A DNA stretch of 64,000 nucleotides from Athripsodes cinereus (GCA_947579605.1 OX388317.1:15333384-15397383); one strand, 5' to 3'. Positions 28,462-40,688 are shown, counted from the first letter of the stretch. Numbers and translations are program-made. The notes: generated by a model not told the origin, from the sequence alone.

Positions 28462-28507
28462 TGCTGATAATCTCATATAACAGCCGTGTTATATGAGATT
28501 ATCAGCA
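28462..28507. repeat. Perfect inverted repeat, 21-bp arms, 4-base loop
   Basis: Left arm 28462-28482 ('tgctgataatctcatataac' plus a) and right arm 28487-28507 are exact reverse complements around 'gccg'. Pairing stops cleanly at both ends. A transcript from either strand would fold into a tight hairpin. No surrounding element was recognised. Confidence 0.9.
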
Positions 28508-29417
28508 TTTCGTTTTACTTTAATCGATCGCCAACTATTTCCCAAATGTAGGTCTCTAGGGAATCAGTAAAGTATCACAAAACGTTCAATTATAATCGAA
28601 TTACGGTCACATCGTCCAGTACTGAACGACAAATTTAATAATATTCCATGTTGGCTGTAGTTGTAGTAGTAACACGAGCATTTACTGCTTTTTATGCAGC
28701 AACACTACTTACATATTCCATAATAATATTAGCTACGTCTTAATATAAATACATCAGTATCTAGGCTGCGTCTCACACTATCACTTTGAAATTGTAATTG
28801 TTGACTTTATTGCTTTTATATTATATATTTCAATAATGTGCTCATATATAATATCACCTCTGCACTTAAGGTTTGACTTTGATGTGTTAAGTTTAAAACA
28901 TATCTTTTTGCAAACTATCTTGATATATTCGATATTATACTTGATATCGATATATAATAATATATTAGCATTTTATGAATCAATCACTTTTAAATGTTGT
29001 TTATATTAACGTTCAATTTACCCAAATACACATATTATTAATCCACAATATTTTACATATTGAGAATGCTTAAGTGTATGTAATAAAACAAATGGCCTGC
29101 ATAAAATACGACCTATTATTTCGATGAAAATTTCTATGTAGTATATTTGTTTGTGATTTTGTTATATTTGTTTGTCTCTATAAATAATTTCTTTCGATGT
29201 AGTCTTTACATCACATTATTTATAAATCCTAGTGATTTCTCCGGTAAACAATATTTCTACCACTATTCACTGTTAGTTAGTCCTGTGAAAGGCAGAAAAA
29301 CATCACATTTAAGATTTATTATCTTAATTTCAGTGATGAGGTTACAGCACTCATCCTTTTTTTTTACTTGGTTTGACACAGAGATATTATGACTCGTATG
29401 TATATTACTTCCAGTTA

Positions 29418-29462
29418 GTCCACTGGTTTACTCACTTGTGCGAAATGCCGTTATAGTTTCAA
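29418..29462 (+). repeat. Family A repeat, diverged 3' fragment
   Basis: 'ccactggtttactcacttg' and 'tgcgaaatgccgttatag' resemble the family A 3' core. The match is weak. Confidence 0.3.
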
Positions 29463-31741
29463 TGTATGAATGAAAAAATATATCTAATTAGTGCTAATTA
29501 TGAATTTATTTCTAAAATATCTGCAAATGATGTAGATTATCGGCTCTTTATCGTTTTCATGAAAGTGTGTCATGGATTGTTTTGATTCAATCACAAGCTG
29601 TCGTTAAAATAAAAGTAGGTACCTTTTGAGCCAACAGAATTCTTTATTTGTTTTTTTTTTATTTGAAGATATGACAGTTAACTTTTTAATTAATAAATTG
29701 TCTTCTATAGAAAAAGCTAATTATATTTTTATATTGTTTTCGAATACGCAAAGAATAGTTATGTTCGGTATTAGACAATGCTACAAGCAATTAATATTTT
29801 CTTTTTGTAGATATTGACATATTTCACCATATACATCAAATTACTCTTCCAATTTGAAATAAGCATAAAAAATCTAATAATTTCTTAATAGATAAAAGAC
29901 ATTATTTAATCTGCAGTACTAATACATATCATTATACCTTTTTTATATTGTCGTAATAATTTTGATTTAGACTTATTAAATTTTACATCGGTTTTCAATT
30001 TGTACTGTTTTTGGATGGCATGAGAATAACCTTAAATAAATATTTTTTCAGTATAATTAAATTCTTTAATTATATTCTTTATACTTAAAATACTAGGTTA
30101 ATTTGATTAGACGTAACGATTTTATATAAACCTATCATATTTAACCCACTGCAATCTTACCGCAATTTATAAATAAATATCATGCGCGGCATTGTTTTTT
30201 GATAAATGGTAGGTACAACAAGTATGTTTCACAAGAGATAGTATTGTATATGATAGATTTGTTGCTCATTATGCAGTTAGTTGTAAGTGGCTATGTAGGT
30301 AAATTGATATATGACAATGGGTATACCTATCTAACTACGTTTGTTAACTCTGACCCCATAAGTTAAGTAAAGCAAATAGTACTTTAACTTTTAGTCAAAG
30401 GTTTCCCATTGCTTTTTGCAACTTACACATTATGTATTGTACACACTTATAGACGTGCCGTCAGTTGTATGAGAAATTCAATACAAAATATTATAAATTC
30501 ATTCATTTTGCATAATTCACGATGTTTTATTAGATGCTTTGACTCAAAACAGAAATTCATTGTCGTTTTTTTTATAAAAGAATTAGAATTAAAAGAAAAC
30601 GGATTGATATTTTTCAAGAAAATGACAAACTGGATGCGTGAATATATCTACTTTTATTAGAATAATTTACTCAGAAAGAGAAAAAATTATAGACTCCTAG
30701 CATGTATGTACTAAAGAATTATTCCCTTCTCTCTTCCTTCCTTCCTCTTTATCTTTCTATAATTATTTTTTATATGTTGTGCTTTGTATTAAATTGTTCA
30801 TAGTTTAGATACATTAATTGGCGATGTAAATTATTATATGTATATTATTGTATTATAATTCATTGTTAAAGCTGTTGTATCTAATAAAATAAAAAATTAA
30901 AAAATCGTGTACTGTGCTCTATATTATGAAAAAATTAACATTTGCAGTGTAGTTTTGTATCGTTTTTATTAAATTTAATTGACACAATTTTTAATAATAT
31001 GTATGATCTATAATGATTTTGTTTCATGCACACGCCATTCAAGGAAATTACATTTTATCCTTCACTACAGCATGAGAAACACAAATAAAATTATGGTGGA
31101 TAAATTTCTCAATGTATTATTACTTCTAAAACCGGTAACTTCTTGGGGTCAACCAAAGATACAATGTACCTATTAATGCTAATATTATTGTGATACCCAT
31201 ATTCTTGTAATTCATTAAGGTAAAGAACAATAGGTATTAAAATACTAGTAATTTGTATATAAATATATGATGTAAGTAAAATGGTAAGTTGTAAACATTA
31301 GTTAGTTGGCGTCGGGTGAAAGGGCGCACAAACCAGCAACAGGTGATGATGGTATTCAGTAGACACTACAATGGTGCATCTTCTATATACATATAACATA
31401 ATATATATTGCTTATATACATGTTTCAGTCAAATGAGAAGTTTGTTTTATGCTTTAAGAGAATTTATTATTATGGTTGCTGTTAAGTGTTTATTACTTTT
31501 CTCGGTTTGAACTTGTGTCAGTATTTCCAATTAAATTGTTTTAGAAAATTATTTATATACTGATGGTCTAACTAGTATATTAATGTCATAAATTTTGAAA
31601 GGTTTATATTTCACGATATAAAACAAACATAAGATACTTGTTTTGACACGTAGTTGGCAAATTAAGCGCGGTTATCAATATGTAGTAAATTTTGCATCGT
31701 TTCATAGTATCAATTACCTACTGAACCGTTATCATTATTTA

Positions 31742-31786
31742 TAGTACTTAACGGCTATTTTTTTTTCATGTAGTACTTAACGGCTA
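31742..31786. repeat. 16-bp direct repeat around a T-rich 13-bp spacer
   Basis: 'tagtacttaacggcta' occurs at 31742-31757 and again, unchanged, at 31771-31786. The spacer between them starts with a T run and ends in 'catg'. It looks like a local duplication or the scar of a very short insertion. Confidence 0.8.
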
Positions 31787-32467
31787 ATCATTACTTCTTT
31801 AGTTTTGTTCTTTTGTAAAAAATTCTAATAAAACAGAAACAATTTAATGAAATTTCCAACAATCTAAACGACCCTATTTTGTTATGCAATATAGTTTATC
31901 TTATCAAAAACAACAGTATTAGGGCTTCTTAAATTATTCAATTGACACAAAATCATTGATCGAATAGGTTCGTTTTCAGTCGAGTATTTTAAACTTAACT
32001 TTATCCCTATAACGAAAGATTCGTGTGTCAAATTCATAAGAGATGGAATCTGCATTCAAAGTATTATTATTACCTACAATAATATCTGAGGAATAATATT
32101 ATTCCTATGACATATATAGGTCACGTCAAAGATATTGAATGTTATTTATTAATAAAACGTCGATACAATGAATAGACCTCAAAATTTGATCTCTTGGAGT
32201 ATTCTCGTATCTTTTATACGTATCGCGTGCAGTTCAAGTCGTACTGCAGGTGATATTAATCCTCTTTATGTCTTCCTAAGCGTGAGCTGTCTTAATCAAG
32301 TCTCACATCAGTAATCATACACTCACGGTTTGTGTGTTTAACGAAGATTCAATCATCCTTTGCCCTCATAATAAACGTCAAAGATCAGATTGCGATTTCA
32401 CGAATATTTGACGTGCATATAAAATTATGCAAACGTGCGGATCGCGACCAATTTTTTTTTCGTATAT

Positions 32468-32504
32468 TATAAAGGAGACACTCGTTCGTCAATATTTTTT
32501 CAGT
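32468..32504 (+). promoter_or_regulatory. Candidate core promoter, TATA box plus initiator
   Basis: A TATA box 'tataaagg' starts at 32468 and an insect-type initiator 'tcagt' is at 32500-32504, so the +1 A would be 32502. The spacing of 34 bases from the first T is at the long end of the usual range. A DPE match at +28 is only partial (GGATTG). The 250 bases upstream are less AT-rich than the surroundings and contain 'attatgcaaac' (octamer-like) and several 'gtcaaaga'/'gcgtgcag' words. It reads opposite to the PAN-domain gene. Confidence 0.4.
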
Positions 32505-32573
32505 TCATAACTGACAGACTTTACTTGTGGATTGAATATTTACAATTTAACGGTATCAGGTGATAGGAATATG
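32502..32573 (+). other. Candidate first exon ending exactly after an ATG
   Basis: From the predicted initiator the first ATG occurs 70 bases downstream, and the next base starts a good donor ('atatg|gtaagaag'). The leader would therefore have no upstream ATG and would carry only the initiator codon. If spliced to the exon-like segment at 41929-42020, the frame continues open (MFQTTSVACEWDNV...). An alternative donor is 'atcag|gtgata' 15 bases earlier. This is purely a reading of signals and needs transcript support. Confidence 0.3.
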
Positions 32574-32730
32574 GTAAGAAGCTTCACAAATTAAAGTTTT
32601 TTTTCATCTCACATATTGTATCTAGTCTGAATATCAGAGTAGTGATGGTTTTTGTTGGCTCACATTAATAATATATTCTGTCGAAAGAAAATGTTGTAAT
32701 TTGATGTTCATATATATACTCATGTATATA

Positions 32731-32974
32731 AACATAACATATATAGACAATTCACACAGATCGAGCTAGTCCCAAATTAAGATATAAATCTTGTATTGTG
32801 GATACAATCGCGACGATACACATATATACAATGCACTTAACACATATACATGTAACACCCAGACCCAGGACAATTAGAAAAAGGTCATTCCTCAATCTGC
32901 CCTGGCCGGGAATCGAACCCGGAATCTCGTAACTCAAAGGCAAGAACGTTACCTCCGCGTCACACCGGCCGCCC
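32731..32974 (-). repeat. tRNA-derived SINE, full-length copy
   Basis: Reverse complement of the 9774 element. The B box 'ggttcgattcc' lies at 32909-32919, the A-box-like head is 'gtgacgcggagg', the body has 'gtcctgggtctgggtgtta', and the end is 'gggactagctcgatctg' with a 'tatgttatgtt' tail. Similarity to the copy at 9.8 kb is high over about 240 bases, so the two are relatively young compared with the 20.3-kb copy. The short open frame over it is a shadow. Confidence 0.85.
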
Positions 32975-34892
32975 GATACAATATTATTATGTTAAATATA
33001 ATTTTTGCATTTTACTGGATTTTAATCAACAATTTAAATGTTACCCTTATTACTTTTTATGTCTACATAACATATAATATATGTAACAATTATTATGATT
33101 GTTGTATTTTAGGTTGTATGCAAACAATATTTAATGTTAAATAGACATGCATAATTGAGTTGTTGAATTAGTATTAATATTGTGAGTATGTAATTGATTG
33201 TACGTCTGTCACTTATAATACTGATAATACTAACTGTATGTTAATGATTTCATAGCACGCGTTAAATCATTATTATTATTTATTGCAAATCATCTACGTA
33301 GACATCTACGCAGGTAGGTACAACAAATCATAACGCATTCAACCGTGCCTACTATGTAATAGTAGGAGTAAACTTCAGCATTCATTGTTATTATATCACT
33401 GTCTGTCTATTGTTATATTTGCATATCACCTGTTGTTCTTGTTGAAAGCGGTGATTGAACGTTATAAATGACAATAAAGCAATTAACTTATTTCACACCT
33501 TGATAAATTACCACCTGGTATTTCTGACACTTCGAAAATTTATTGTTTTAAAAAAATTATACGATTCATATTTTTATACATTTGTTTTATTTTATTATTT
33601 GTACTTAAAACTATGGAGAGTTGTATGTTAGAAGAACTGGTTGAACTGTGATTTTTTTGCTTCAAATCTAAGGGTCATCCCAAAGGCCTATCTATAATAC
33701 CTATATATATGTCCCATTTTATTAACTTTCACTTTTGTAAAGACTTCAATTTATATTATTAATGTTTTAAATCATCGTCATCGCCATCATAATATCACTT
33801 CTCTTGCGAGGTAGGCAAAAATAATCCTATCCTTGCTTACAATTTTCATTTCTATCACTGTCATACAATGTATCATACATGATCTTCTTTTCAAGATGCG
33901 TGGGTCCCATGGAATTTAATTAGAAGTTATAAAATTGCTATGGATATGAAGTTTTTTACAATAAAGTCAAAAAACAGTAGAAAAGAACAAGCAGAAGACA
34001 TGCAACAGTAGAAGAGAAAATTTGAGAAAAACGCTAATTTCTGCAAATAAGTAGGTACCTATAAAATTATGTATCTTGATAGAAGGTGTATTTCTACTCC
34101 GACAATTACAATTAAACCTTTGCCTGCATTTATTTTATACTCAAATATAACACAATTCATACATTGTTAACCATTTGTGGGAAAACCATTCTTTAAGCAA
34201 CTTATAATGTAATCTCATCAGACAGATATGGTTTATATATCAGATGGTAGATAGATAATACGAGTGATAAAATGAAACACAAACCATCAATTATTTCTTA
34301 TTGTACTGCAACTTTGTATTTTGCACACGTCACATTTGGTTCTCTTATATTAAATCGGATGATCAGACTGTTGAAAACTTATCTTTGTGTATTGAGTTAC
34401 AAAATAAGAAATTACTCATCAGAAAAACTCAGGTTACCGTATAAGTATTTTTATGCTAAAGAATTTTCTGAGCAGTAAATCTAATAAATACCTACATCTC
34501 ACGCTCAAACTTTTAAGGATATCTTATGGAATTTTTTTTTCAACTATTGATTTCTTGTCAAGTTTTCATATTTATCACAAACATACGACTTATGAAGTTT
34601 GTCTAAATCTTATAAGACGGATTAGTCGAATGAATTTGTAGATTGCCTTTTTTGTGCAGCGATATATTAGACTGTAGTTTTAGCGGCATAATTCTCTAAA
34701 GGACATACAAATCAAAATCAAAACGTATTCCGCCTTTTATTGACTAATCTCTCTTGTGTCAATTACAAGCAATATGAAATAGAACTTAGTACCGATATTA
34801 TTGGACATTTTGAACGATTCTGTATAATAACAGTTCAAATAGTTGTTATAATAACGCGTCCACAAGGATAAAGTGTTTGTGCTATTATTGTG

Positions 34893-35060
34893 AGCTTACC
34901 GATAACTTCTATTGAACGTTGGGTCTCTTCGTGGGAACAACGCTCACTAAGGCAGCAAGCAGCATCCCGTCCGTCCTATTAGTTCACCATGTTAGACTTA
35001 TCATAATAGTAGTAGTGAACACGAGCTGTCTAGGTGCTGGTGTAATGGTTTATAATGTTA
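34893..35060 (-). other. Unassigned GC-richer patch ending in a minus-strand donor
   Basis: On the minus strand a segment of near-balanced composition ends in 'gttatcg|gtaagctca', a good donor. All plausible coding readings on that strand are short or contain stops, so it could be an alternative non-coding leader exon of the minus-strand gene. The plus strand has a 73-codon open frame with no recognisable features. Function unknown. Confidence 0.25.
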
Positions 35061-38000
35061 TTGATTCTGTAACAGTTTTGCTATCCGATACCGTAATAAT
35101 AATGGGGGATTCTGTATTGATTATTGATAAATTTTATTAGATTTATGATAGCGTTTTCTCATCGCGTCACCCGCAACTCGATTCTATTGACGATTATATA
35201 TATTTCATGTCAAAATGATAAATTGAAGTTTAAATAAACTATTCATATTGTTTATACAATTTCATGTTTATGTACATTCTAAACTGAATCAAATGATTTA
35301 TAAAGTTTCTTGGTTTTTTCATACATTTATATCTACGTCTATACTTTCTATACACTACACTGAAAATGTGAGTGATTTTTTTTGATAAGAGACAAATACA
35401 TAAGTTTTCTCTATAAATCCAAATACATATACTCCTCAATATCGTCACGGTATCCATGTAATTTTATCCTATCTGTTCTATATGGAAGGAGCGGGTCACT
35501 TTTCTATCTACTTCCATTCAACTTTTAGAATTGTCCGTATAGGCAAACAGGATTTATATCCGGGATCGTTGATGAAATCAGATGATTTGATGATTAATAT
35601 CAGCTGTTTTAAGCGGATGTAGCTATATATATACTTTTACATTTTTCTAAATATTCCAAAATCACTTATTTTATTACGATTCTAATTTATAACTCAAAAA
35701 CAGTTTACTACAAACATCCTAATGTAGTTTTAATGTCTGTATTGTAACAATTGTCTTACAATCATGGACCATCGCTATTATATAAATATTTGCACTACAT
35801 TAAAATGGCTTTATATCATGTACCTAGTTCTTATTATTGTTATTCTATTATTACGTATTCTATTGTTTTGATAGGACAACGACATGAGATTTGATCGTAC
35901 GTCTGTTACTAATGAAATTCACTTTTGCATTTTTATCATATTCTCGACTTATGTATAATATATTAGAGTAATCAATCTTATCTCGTTCGTCATTTCTTAG
36001 TTCGTCATCGTCCTGGTCAATCTGCTAAACCCTGCTAATCCTGCAAAAAGTTGTTGAATATTGATGAATATAATATAAGGTCGGCATATAAGGTAAGTAA
36101 AATAAAACAAATAATAAATTTACCGTTTTGTTACTCTATTTACTTAGATCGTTAAGTTTTTTTTTAAGTAATTATACCCACACGATAGCAGGTATTCGAT
36201 TATATTAAATTTGATTACCTCAAATTGATATTTATGACACTAAAATGTTTTGAAATTTTACAGATGGATGATAATAGATCACTAAATTTAAAATTAGCAA
36301 TACCAACGTGTGGAATAAGTTATGATAATTATACAATGTTCTTGTACAAAATTATACGTTCTTCCACATAACCTTAAAGATTTTCGTTATTGAAATTCGT
36401 ATTGAAATAATTGATTAAGCGAACAACCAGCATTTTCACCCTAAAACATAAGAAAGTATGTTGTTTTACACAGATGAATGCAAAATAATGTTGAAAATAT
36501 ATCGGTATATCTATGCTTCTATGTCATTCACAACACAATTGTTCGAGTATGGAGAATTATAAATTTGTTCACGAATAGTTAATAAATTAAACGATTACAA
36601 AATGCGATATGATCGACAGTCGCGATATTTATCTATTTTGATATATTTTTAGATTATGTGCATTCATGCATGCTGGCGCTACACCCTACTAATAAGGATC
36701 GATACATAATAATAATAATATCTAAGAACTGAATTATTAATAGGTACTATTGTGTCCGTTTTGCCTTCCGCGTCCTGTAGGTATAAATGGATATAAGGAC
36801 GTCCATATTCTAATTTATCAATACTTGAAATAACTAATTTATATTTCTAATACAACGCATGCTAAGCAATTAGTTGGAATTCTGTTACGAACAAGAATTC
36901 TATCACTTCCCTTGCGACCGGCGACATATAACAATAATTATTATACATTGATAAATTCATAGTAAAATCACTCTATAGTATCGCTATGCACTGGAATTAA
37001 TTTTAATCTAACGCTTTTGTTTATAATAATATGCCGTTCATAACACTCAAGTATCTTGTTGAATATTAATAATATTGACTCCAGGTTGACTCTTGTGGTA
37101 TGCACTTGTTAATTTTACATGCATCTCTCATGCATGAATGTATTGCACTCTATCGATTAGCATACCAATGAATATGGGAGTTCCTGATTGTGAACTAAAT
37201 TAAACCTTACATCGCCGTGTTGTATAATGAAACTGTAATGTCTAGAATTCCCTCACACCGTCACGGTAAGTCCTTTAAATGGAATCATTGAATGATTCAC
37301 AATTATATTATTAGACACCTATATTCATATACTTTTTAAACAGTACAAAAAATTCAACCTAGGAGTTTTGTGCTACATATTGATTTCAATAACACATGAA
37401 AAACTGTACGAATTTAGTGGATGTATAGTAACATTTTTCTAAACATTCTGTTTATTTTTTTCCATTAAGACACAAAATGTATTCGATGAAGAATTATACT
37501 TTTGAGTTTTGTAAATATAAACATATGAATTTGATGCATAGGCAACTTTCAAACATTATAGTTTTTTACATAGACTTGTTATAATATACCTTCGCCTTTA
37601 GAAAAATTCTTGTTATGTAACATGGTTATTGTACGTCAGTACTTATCCTATCCTAACCAGTTTAAAAGGTCATAGAGAATGATATAGGCACAGGAATGCC
37701 TTCCTAAATCACTTCCTTTGTGTCCTGGTCTCCCGTTACTATCGCCGTCTCTTTACATCCCTATTGTACTGGACTGCAGGGGGTAGATGCATATCATTAT
37801 ATCTCATTATATAATAACTTATATATTGACTCCACACTTCTACCAGAATCCTTTTTTTACATGCAACCCGATCACTTTTGTGTACCTACTACACATCGCA
37901 GTCATGATATATTAACATTTGGGTGTTCAAATTTGTACGGTATTAAAAGAATTCAATACACAAGCTTAGGGCTCTCTCTCGAAATAAATTACAAACGAAT

Positions 38001-38249
38001 CTTTTGATTGTGGTTACTGCTGGATTTTATTTTATATATTTTTATAAATATAAAAAATTGCGTCGTTTTCTTAATTCTGTGGGATTTTCATAAATTTTAG
38101 GTAGGTACCTACAATAAATTTCATACCATAGACAAAAACTAAATATAAGATTATAGTATATGTTTGATATACAAAAATCGTTGCATACATGCTTAATTGT
38201 TATTTAAAATAAGGAACAAATTGTACTTTAATGTATGTATGTATGATGG

Positions 38250-38335
38250 ATGATTTATTCGGTGCCGTTTAGTGGAGCATCCATCTCAAGGGCGCAGGAA
38301 ACTATGTTTGAAGAGGGATGTCTTCAACTTGCTCC
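38250..38335. repeat. Low-copy repeat shared with 52375-52475
   Basis: Both places contain 'tctcaagggcgc', then 'ttcaa(c/t)ttgct(c/t)c' about 45 bases later, in GC-richer surroundings. It probably represents an old retroelement piece. Too short to classify. Confidence 0.35.
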
Positions 38336-39051
38336 ATAAATATTGAAATTAAAAAATGTATACATACTAATACCTGATTAATGTTGTGAAACTACCACAA
38401 TGTTCCTGTACATAAAGTATAGGTATCTTTGCTAGGTTTTTGCCTATTTCCTAATATTATAAGTATTATTATTCAATGAAAATATTTAACGACAACCCTA
38501 TAAACAGATACCGATGTATCTTTAGAGTTGTGTTTTGGTATTAAAGATGCACCATAGCTTTAACTAACTACATGTTTCATATTATTATATTTATTCCTAC
38601 AAATTCATTTAAGCACCATCGCCTATACATTGAAGGGAATACACGTAATAAAGAAGGATCGAATAAAATTAATTTATTTTGACAGATATACAAAATGCAT
38701 GTGAAGATTAATGATCGTAATCCTACGAAACTTTTTCTCTTATAATATTTTATCTTATTAAACGGAGTCTTATACTTATTTACGACTACTAATTGAATTA
38801 TAAATTACAAGAAAATCGTTGAATAAATCTTCGATCATTTTAATTAATTGATCTCACCTTTGTGATAAAATCACCGCATTTTTTCATTACCTTTTTTGTT
38901 TACATTTAATTTATTTTTGTTAATTATATTTCTTTTATTGATGTATAATTTATCGATGTTTTTATGAACTCGATGTTACTCAGAAACCAGAATATATTTT
39001 GACTAAAAGTTTATTCTACTTATTCACTTAAAAACTGATTCAAAAACTTAC

Positions 39052-39086
39052 CTCTAACAGCGTTTAGTTAGCAATGATACAACAAT
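39052..39086 (-). other. 35-bp leader microexon candidate
   Basis: On the minus strand a long pyrimidine tract ('atttcttctttttcag') precedes the exon and 'ttagag|gtaagttttt' ends it. Both are near-ideal splice signals. All three reading frames of the 35 bases contain a stop (TAG, TAA, TAA), so it cannot be an internal coding exon. It fits a 5' untranslated exon, which the gene at 10541-10866 requires, since its start codon lies 18 bases inside an exon that begins with an acceptor. A LINE 3' tail inserted at 39111 lies only 24 bases upstream of the exon. Confidence 0.55.
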
Positions 39087-39105
39087 CTGAAAAAGAAGAA
39101 ATTTT

Positions 39106-39246
39106 TTGTTAATTTATTTATTTATTTATTTTATTTATTCATTCTTTACTGTACATTGATAAAAAAACAATTACATAAAAGGTATACATTTAAATTAAAT
39201 ACAATCAATATACAGAGGGCGAGTTTATCGCAAAGGCGCGATCTCT
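39106..39246 (-). repeat. Non-LTR retrotransposon 3' end
   Basis: Read on the minus strand: 'gagatcgcgcctttgcgata', 'aactcgccctctgtat', 'caatgtacagtaaagaatg', then (aaat)n. A second copy lies at 40556-40688. The order 'gcgataa...gtac...taaaga...(aaat)n' is a common LINE 3' UTR pattern in insects. No coding part is attached. Confidence 0.6.
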
Positions 39247-39328
39247 TCCAACTAACCCAAGATATTAATATTTGATTAGAAGATGAAAATGGAAAAAAAT
39301 AGTCATGATAATTTTTCATGATTTTATA

Positions 39329-39425
39329 TTGGCACGAAGAGGACAGTTTGCATGTTTCTTACATGCAGCTGATCTGCTGGCTACCCCACTTGTGGGATAT
39401 GCCGTGATGGTATAGTATAGTATAA
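39329..39425 (+). repeat. Family A repeat, well-preserved 3' half
   Basis: 'ggcacgaagaggacagtttg', 'catgtttcttacatgcagct', 'gatctgctggctacccca', 'cttgtgggatatgccgtg', followed by the tail 'atggtatagtatagtata'. Nearly identical to 3145-3235, which suggests that both copies are young. Confidence 0.75.
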
Positions 39426-39705
39426 TTTTTCGGAAATATTGGGAAACTTTTTAATAATAATTAGTAACTTAAGTTATTGGTTCGTAAGTACTAAATATAA
39501 GTGCTTTGCATATTTTCAAAGCATCCTAAATCTGCAAAAATTAAGGTTATTTTATGCTTTCATTTGCACGCTTCTCACCGAAAATATCTATTTAGCCCTA
39601 CACAAAAATGTCTTGTACGATTATCAAAAATAATTAATTATAAATGCATAAATGATTGCTGATTCATAACATATTGTTTATAGTCCATAATTATAAGGAT
39701 TACAT

Positions 39706-40039
39706 GAAAATTCTTCGAAATACAATTGTTCGAATTTACATTTATTCGAAAAAAGAATTATTCGAATAACATTTGTTCGACTATCAATTATTCGAATTAC
39801 AATAAATAGAAAGTTATTTGTTCGACTAACATTTGTTTGAAAATCCTATTCTTCGAACCATTTTATATAAACCTAAATTAATTTAATTTTGATAAGTTCG
39901 AAGAATTGTATTTCGAATAATTGTTGTTACCAATATGACGTATAAATTCGAACAATTGTGTTTTCTGATAATTGTGGATTCGAATAATTGCCATTCGAAT
40001 AATTGCCTTTCGAATAATTATAAAATTCGAATAATTTTC
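39706..40039. mobile_element. MITE-like element built of TTCGAA repeats
   Basis: The ends are inverted: 'gaaaattcttcgaaat' on the left and the reverse complement of 'attcgaataattttc' on the right, with a second TTCGAA-containing unit about 10 bases inside each. Between them some fifteen copies of units like 'aattgttcgaa' or 'attcgaataattg' occur in both orientations, leaving about 55 bases of AT-rich centre. No convincing target duplication was found and no protein is coded. Subterminal arrays of one short word suggest transposase-binding sites of a non-autonomous DNA transposon. Confidence 0.5.
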
Positions 40040-40555
40040 CCGTCACCATTACAAGAATGTTGTACGTGTTTTGCAATGTCAAAAGTGGACACGATATCGA
40101 TGTTCCAATATCACCTTATGATAATAATAATTATTATTATTCACCGATAAACTGTATTTACCGATACAACTAATGCTTAAGGAATATTTATTAGATCATT
40201 ATTCACTCCTTATTATCATAGTAGTCCAATATAACATCACAGTTCACACGATATTTTGTTGGCACGAAGAACAAGACAACCTACTCCTACCTATGTACAA
40301 TACATACATATTCAGATGTGCAGTATGTTGGAAGTAGGTTTATTATTTCAACAAACAATACTAATTTCTTCTATCCATGAAGTGGATTCTAGTTATTTAT
40401 ATTTTGTGAATACATAAGTCTAATCATTAAACGGTTTGTTGTCCTACACAGCAAACGTGTTGTAAATAAATTACCTTCTACTACTACTACTAAAAGGTAT
40501 TCATAAGATTGTTGGTAATTAATTATATCTACTTAGTAAATTTACTGGGTTCGAA

Positions 40556-40688
40556 AAGTAATTAATTATTTTTTTACTGTACATTGATTACAAACAATAT
40601 CATAGAGAAATATGATCAAATGAAATGCAAACAATATGCAGACTGCTAGTTTATTGCAAAGGCACGATATCATTCAACTTACCCAAAT
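40556..40688 (-). repeat. Non-LTR retrotransposon 3' end, second copy
   Basis: Diverged copy of the 39106-39246 tail. On the minus strand it has 'gatatcgtgcctttgcaata', 'aactagcagtctgcat' and 'caatgtacagtaaaaaaat'. The (aaat)n end is shortened. Confidence 0.6.

Larger units (their letters stand above)
10867..39051 (-). other. Putative giant 5' intron, mostly AT-rich filler
   Basis: This would be the intron between the leader microexon at 39052-39086 and the exon with the start codon, if those exons belong together. It holds two tRNA-SINE copies (20262-20522 and 32731-32974), family A repeats (12926, 14584, 17200, 29418), an AC microsatellite (27447), a perfect hairpin (28462-28507) and a plus-strand promoter-like site (32468-32573). 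Unexplained GC-richer patches lie at 12535-12650, 19844-19946, 21339-21540 and 34893-35060. Elsewhere I see no gene. Confidence 0.4.

Noticed and set aside
32089..32106. 18-bp perfect palindrome 'aggaataatattattcct'
   Set aside because: Short AT-rich palindromes of this size are expected many times in 64 kb of such composition.
39706..40039. CRISPR-like array
   Set aside because: The repeats are short, inverted as well as direct, and irregularly spaced. The genome is eukaryotic.
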